The position numbers and the translations under genes were made by a program. Below are positions 59,998-64,000 of a stretch of 64,000 bases of DNA, one piece after another. This DNA is from an unicellular cyanobacterium SU2 (GTDB taxonomy: Bacteria; Cyanobacteriota; Cyanobacteriia; Cyanobacteriales; Microcystaceae), in NCBI GenBank assembly GCA_002110465.1, contig NEED01000049.1, positions 186,001-250,000 of the forward strand, read 5' to 3'. The notes under the pieces were generated by a model. The model did no database searches. It saw only the letters and a program-made list of their open reading frames with translations, and was not told the origin of the DNA. Numbering within the stretch: position 1 is the stretch's first letter; each line of letters begins with the position of its first letter.

Positions 59998-62001
59998 TTA
60001 AGGACGTTGAATTATCGTTTCTAAAACACGGCGTTTGGCTTGAGTATCAATCCCAAGCAAGCGCACATATTCCCCTTGATGTTCAGCTAAACAAGCTTCT
60101 AGGGCAGCAATAATATCGGATTCACGGCTACTCTCAATGGGAGCGCAACTTTGCCAAGACTTAGTCCGGAAGCGACGCTTATCGGCGTGTTCTGTGCCTA
60201 TTTTATGACCCTGAGAAAGCAGCGATCGCACTTGATTAAGGGTTTCGGCATCTAAGTTCTGGGTACTGACGCTGATGCTACTGTAACTAGAACCATTGCC
60301 GTTAGAACTTGAAGAGGCAGCTACTGTTGCAGTAGCTTTGGCAGAACCATTACTAGAAGAATCCCCAGGCCGTTGAATAATGGTTTGAAGAACACGACGT
60401 TTAGCTTGGGAATCTATCCCTAACAAGCGTACATATTCTCCTTGATGTTCGGCTAAACAAGCTTCTAAAGCTGCAATCACTTCAGATTCACGGGTACTAT
60501 TAATAGGAGAACAACTTTGCCAAGACTTAGTCCGGAAACGACGCTTATTTGCGTGTTCTGTGCCAATTTTGTATCCTTGGGACAGTAGCGATCGCACTTG
60601 GCTAATGGTTTCGGAGCTTAAACCTGCACTAGAGCTTCCATTGCTTGCTGCTCCTTGGCTGTAACGCTTCCCCACTCCTGAACCATTAGATTGAACTTGA
60701 GCAGTTTCCCCAGGACGGTGAATAATGGTTTCTGAGACCCGTCGTTTAGCATTGGGGTCAATCCCAATCAAACGCACATATTCCCCATTATGCTCAGATA
60801 CAAGAGCTTCTAATGTCCCTATTACTTCGGCTTCCCGCTTACTCTCAATGGCAGGGCCAGTTAACCAAGATTTAGTCCGAAAACGGCGTTGAGAAGCAAA
60901 TTCTGTCCCGACTTTATAGCCAGATTGGAGTAAATTTCTGACTTGGGAAGCAATATCTCCTGATAAATGACCCTTACCATTCCCATTGCTGACACTAGAA
61001 CTACGACCATTGCTAGTGTAGGTTTTGGTGGTAGTGGTGCGGGTAGGAACCCCTGGGGTATCGTCAGGCCTTTGTATGATGACTTCTAGGACACGGCGTT
61101 TGGCTTGAGGATCAATCCCAATCAAACGAACATATTCCCCTTGACAGTTTTGCAAACAGGCTTCTAAATTCGCTAAGACTTGTTTAGCTCCGCCCTTAAA
61201 GGTTCCATAAGTCAACCAAGACTTGGTACGGAAACGACGTTGATTTGCGTGTTCTGTCCCAATGATATGACCTTGGGACAGTAGGGATCTAACCTGGGTT
61301 ACAATTTCTGGACTTAAACTCATATTGGCCACCGAATTTCTATAATCAGTCTCATTAACGTCATTTATAGACTTTTCCAACTTCTCACGAATTGGCATAA
61401 TACAGGCGTTATTTTCAGCGCACTGATAGCCAACTCGTAGAGATTCATTGATGGTCACGACATGATGAGCGAAAGTGCGATCACTCTCGGTTACATCAGG
61501 GAGACGATCAGCTTGTTGTTGGTTTGTAATTACTGCTCCTGAAGGAACATATTTCCCCGGGGGAATTTCTACATCCTGAATTAAGGCGTGCATCATGACG
61601 ATACAACCTTTGCCAATTCTGGCATTAAATACCGTTGAGCGAAAGCCAATAAAGCAGTCATCCCCAACGTAAGCCGGACCGTGAATCAATGCCATGTGGG
61701 TAATGCAGGCCTGTTTGCCTATCCAAACAGAATATTCCTGACCATCATTGCCCACCACTCGCCCCTGTTCAAGTCCGTGAATAACCACCCCATCTTGTAT
61801 ATTGGTGGATTCACCAATGGCAAAGGGGGCGCCTTCATCAGCACGAATTGAGGTTCCTGGGGCAATGAGAACATTGGCTCCCACTTTCACCTCACCAATC
61901 AGGTTAGAGAAAGAATGTACATAGGCACTATCATCAATTTGGGGTTCGGCTAAGGTTTTCGACCAAGGTGTCGGGGGTGCCGCTCTTTTGCGGACTACCA
62001 T
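59998..62001 (-). CDS. ccmM: Carboxysome protein CcmM (gamma-carbonic anhydrase and Rubisco-linker)
   Basis: A 667-residue protein. Residues 1-~200 are a gamma-carbonic anhydrase beta-helix with Zn ligands His75, His102 and His107, and Cys194 and Cys200 at the C-terminal helix, matching the disulfide pair needed by active CcmM. Residues ~228-667 hold four RbcS-like modules (LSQG(H/Y)...[22 protein letters not shown]...KRRV) joined by Ser/Gly/Asn-rich linkers. These modules gather Rubisco. A short form from an internal start near 61323 (ATG, or GTG three codons before) is likely, as in other species. Confidence 0.97.
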   Translation of the reverse strand: MVVRKRAAPPTPWSKTLAEPQIDDSAYVHSFSNLIGEVKVGANVLIAPGTSIRADEGAPFAIGESTNIQDGVVIHGLEQGRVVGNDGQEYSVWIGKQACITHMALIHGPAYVGDDCFIGFRSTVFNARIGKGCIVMMHALIQDVEIPPGKYVPSGAVITNQQQADRLPDVTESDRTFAHHVVTINESLRVGYQCAENNACIMPIREKLEKSINDVNETDYRNSVANMSLSPEIVTQVRSLLSQGHIIGTEHANQRRFRTKSWLTYGTFKGGAKQVLANLEACLQNCQGEYVRLIGIDPQAKRRVLEVIIQRPDDTPGVPTRTTTTKTYTSNGRSSSVSNGNGKGHLSGDIASQVRNLLQSGYKVGTEFASQRRFRTKSWLTGPAIESKREAEVIGTLEALVSEHNGEYVRLIGIDPNAKRRVSETIIHRPGETAQVQSNGSGVGKRYSQGAASNGSSSAGLSSETISQVRSLLSQGYKIGTEHANKRRFRTKSWQSCSPINSTRESEVIAALEACLAEHQGEYVRLLGIDSQAKRRVLQTIIQRPGDSSSNGSAKATATVAASSSSNGNGSSYSSISVSTQNLDAETLNQVRSLLSQGHKIGTEHADKRRFRTKSWQSCAPIESSRESDIIAALEACLAEHQGEYVRLLGIDTQAKRRVLETIIQRP

Positions 62002-62108
62002 TGCTACTTCAGTCCTCCTAATTAATTGAACAAGCCATCATTACCCACTTGAGCCGACAGACTCTCTCGGCTTGGCTAAAGTCGAATTACTTGGGTAAAT
62101 AATTTTTA

Positions 62109-62414
62109 CTAGCTTCGATACTCGTCTTTTTTGCTGTATAATTTTCGGTTTTCCACCGTTACGGTATCAATAATCCCCACCACCATCGCATCGAGCGGAC
62201 GATGTTCTTGTCCGTCTTCTATTCGAGCAGCACTTCCTCTCGATACTAGCACCCATTCGTCAAGCCCTGCACCTACGATATCTCCCGCTACTTCATATTG
62301 AGGTAACGGTTGACCTTGGGCATCCATAAACTGTATTAATAGGAGCTTAACTCCTGTTAAACTACGGGTTTTATAGGTACTGACGACCGTGCCTTTAACT
62401 TTGGCAATTTGCAT
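62109..62414 (-). CDS. ccmL: Carboxysome vertex protein CcmL
   Basis: A 101-residue EutN/CcmL-type pentamer former: MQIAKVKGTVVSTYKTRSLTG, LLIQFMDAQGQPLPQYEVAG, DIVGAGLDEWVLVSRGSAAR, PLDAMVVGIIDTV. Caps the vertices of the icosahedral shell. Sits between ccmK1 and ccmM in the operon. Confidence 0.97.
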   Translation of the reverse strand: MQIAKVKGTVVSTYKTRSLTGVKLLLIQFMDAQGQPLPQYEVAGDIVGAGLDEWVLVSRGSAARIEDGQEHRPLDAMVVGIIDTVTVENRKLYSKKDEYRS

Positions 62415-62437
62415 TATGATTAATTACTAATTGCCGC

Positions 62438-62773
62438 TTATACCCGTCTTAGAGGAGGATTGACGCTCTCGCGGAATTGTTCTACAGCTTCGGTGTAACG
62501 AATTGGTAGGACGTATTCTAGGTTTTCGTGGGGACGAGCAATAATATGGGTTGAAAGAACCTGTCCACCGTTAACTCGGCCAGCATTATCAATGCCGGCT
62601 GCAACAGATGCTTGGACTTCTGAAACATCACCGCGAACAATAACGGTAACACGACCGCTTCCGATTTTTTCGTACCCAACTAAGGTAACACGGGCAGCTT
62701 TAACCATAGCATCCGCCGCTTCTACAACGGCAGGGAAGCCCAAGGTTTCTACCATTCCAACAGCAATTGACAT
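62438..62773 (-). CDS. ccmK1: Carboxysome shell protein CcmK1
   Basis: A 111-residue BMC-domain protein: [60 protein letters not shown], then an extended C-terminus ([17 protein letters not shown]). The longer tail marks it as CcmK1 compared with its neighbour. Hexamers tile the shell facets. The BMC core is nearly identical to ccmK2. Confidence 0.95.
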   Translation of the reverse strand: MSIAVGMVETLGFPAVVEAADAMVKAARVTLVGYEKIGSGRVTVIVRGDVSEVQASVAAGIDNAGRVNGGQVLSTHIIARPHENLEYVLPIRYTEAVEQFRESVNPPLRRV

Positions 62774-62833
62774 TAGTTTTTTCTCCTAATTTTGTGATTT
62801 GTTTTCATTGACCATTAACTATTCAATTAATGG

Positions 62834-63145
62834 CTAATAAGCTCGGAATTGCTCCACCTCTTCGGTGTAGCGGATCGGCAGAACGTATTCCAAGTTTTCG
62901 TGGGGACGGGCAATAATATGAGTTGAGAGAACTTCTCCTCCATTGACTCGATTCGCAGCATCAATTCCTGCACTCACAGATGCTTGTACCTCAGAAACGT
63001 CGCCTCGCACAATAACGGTAACGCGACCGCTTCCGATTTTTTCATACCCAACTAAGGTGACACGGGCAGCTTTAACCATAGCATCTGCCGCTTCTACAAC
63101 GGCAGGAAAACCTCTGGTTTCGATCATTCCAACGGCAATTGGCAT
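62834..63145 (-). CDS. ccmK2: Carboxysome shell protein CcmK2
   Basis: 103 residues from the Met in [17 protein letters not shown]; an in-frame upstream Met gives 17 extra residues that are not typical of the family. BMC domain with [20 protein letters not shown] and [15 protein letters not shown]; short C-terminus (EEVEQFRAY). First gene of the ccm operon and main facet tile. Confidence 0.95.
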   Translation of the reverse strand: MPIAVGMIETRGFPAVVEAADAMVKAARVTLVGYEKIGSGRVTVIVRGDVSEVQASVSAGIDAANRVNGGEVLSTHIIARPHENLEYVLPIRYTEEVEQFRAY

Positions 63146-64000
63146 AGTGGATTTCCTCGCGATCGCCAAACTAAACAACTGTATAACCTGAATCAATCAT
63201 CAAGCTCTGAACCATTCTCCTGATAGGAACAATCTCATCGCATTAATCACTGACACAGAAATCGGAGAATGCCTTATTTCATCAGTCTCCTATCGGTTGT
63301 AATCTACCCTTTTGAATCTGTTGTATTTTCAGTTCAAGGATTCCGGCAAGAAAAACCAGCACGGGAGTAGCTAACATATCAACCTATATAAAAGAATAGG
63401 CAACTGTGGCCCCTTTGACAATATAAATCACCATGATATTTTCTAATCTGATGGTTAATGAAAGTTAATAGTTAAGACAAAATCTCTAGAGATGTGCTGG
63501 TATCAATTCTTTGACCTTTCTTGAATAGCTCAAACTGTTTTATAATTTCTTCATACTAAACTTTTGAGGGGATATACTAAAGCTTGACAATAATCAAGAA
63601 TAGGCTATTATCCTACTCAATCTGGTTTTGATGGAGATCTATTATCCTAACTGAAAAAATGATTGAGCCATTCAGGAATTTCCTTGAGTTAACCCTTTGG
63701 TATAGGTAAAGATACTTGATAGAAATTATCAACTTCGCTGGGTCAATTAGCCCGCTTGAGATTAAAGGAAGAAAATCGACCCAACACTAGGAATACTCAA
63801 AAAACTTTCTAGAAATAACCCTAATATACCAGAGTCAATGGGAATAACTTAGGGTTTATTCCCGAAAAAAATCCTTATTTTCTGGTTATATGAGGTGAAA
63901 AGCCAATAGAAAAACTGATATTCTCTATAAGAGATTAAGATAAAAGACTCCTAAATAATTTATGAGATGAACGATTTTCTTTTACAAAGTAGTTGGTTGA
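63146..64000. promoter_or_regulatory. Upstream region of the ccm operon
   Basis: 855 bases with no gene recognised on either strand. It is AT-rich and must carry the ccm promoter. A HIP1 palindrome lies just before the ccmK2 ATG (63159). No CcmR/NdhR or CmpR site could be assigned by eye. Confidence 0.55.

Overview
This window reads as chromosome of a unicellular beta-cyanobacterium of the Cyanothece/Crocosphaera/Rippkaea kind. The evidence is form IB Rubisco with rbcX, a beta-carboxysome operon (ccmK2-ccmK1-ccmL-ccmM-ccmN), a DnaE C-terminal half preceded by a split-intein fragment, more than thirty GCGATCGC (HIP1) sites, low GC content, and cyanobacterial families such as pentapeptide repeats, Uma2, DUF928, diflavin flavoprotein, KGK and GUN4. 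The exact species cannot be fixed from the sequence alone.

Layout. 1-4.9 kb: 3' end of carB, a HicA-like/HTH two-gene module, a MITE, a secreted pentapeptide-repeat protein and hisIE. 5-10.5 kb: a minus-strand run of AllA-like protein, DUF3124 lipoprotein, HpnB-type glycosyltransferase, HTH protein, FetB-type permease, thioredoxin-like protein and TPR protein. 10.6-20 kb: dnaE C-terminal half with split intein, MscS channel, secreted amidase, a decayed IS1634-type transposase, DUF928 and an orphan two-partner secretion pore. 20-31 kb: HAD phosphatase, 2Fe-2S ferredoxin, TIGR03790 lipoprotein, SDR epimerase, a Uma2 pseudogene, ribD, amt, rnhA, alpha/beta hydrolase, infC and a YbhN-like membrane protein. 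31-43 kb: Flv1-type diflavin protein, trmFO, an ADP-ribosylglycohydrolase-like protein, a 7TM-HD phosphodiesterase, a WecG/TagA glycosyltransferase, a CaCA exchanger, then a stress-flavoured group (Dps, DUF1269-ChaB fusion, rubredoxin) and tRNA-Gln.

43.1-54.4 kb holds the most interesting locus. It is a divergent cluster with a MotB/OmpA-type stator protein, an HNH nuclease, a KGK protein and a dynamin-like GTPase on one strand, and a vWA membrane protein, a tubulin/FtsZ-superfamily GTPase with SHOCT tail and a MotA/TolQ-type protein with long coiled coil and a C-terminal GUN4 domain on the other. The tubulin-like + vWA + GTPase + OmpA combination fits a previously predicted bacterial membrane-remodelling system. 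The MotA-coil-GUN4 fusion and its pairing with the MotB-like protein look like an unusual extension that suggests an ion-driven, possibly light- or tetrapyrrole-sensing machine. This is inference from domain content.

54.5-64 kb: a second Uma2 gene, an ABC-2 permease, then rbcS-rbcX-rbcL and the ccm operon, all on the minus strand and together encoding carboxysomal CO2 fixation. Short dispersed repeats and transposon remnants fill many of the intergenic spaces.
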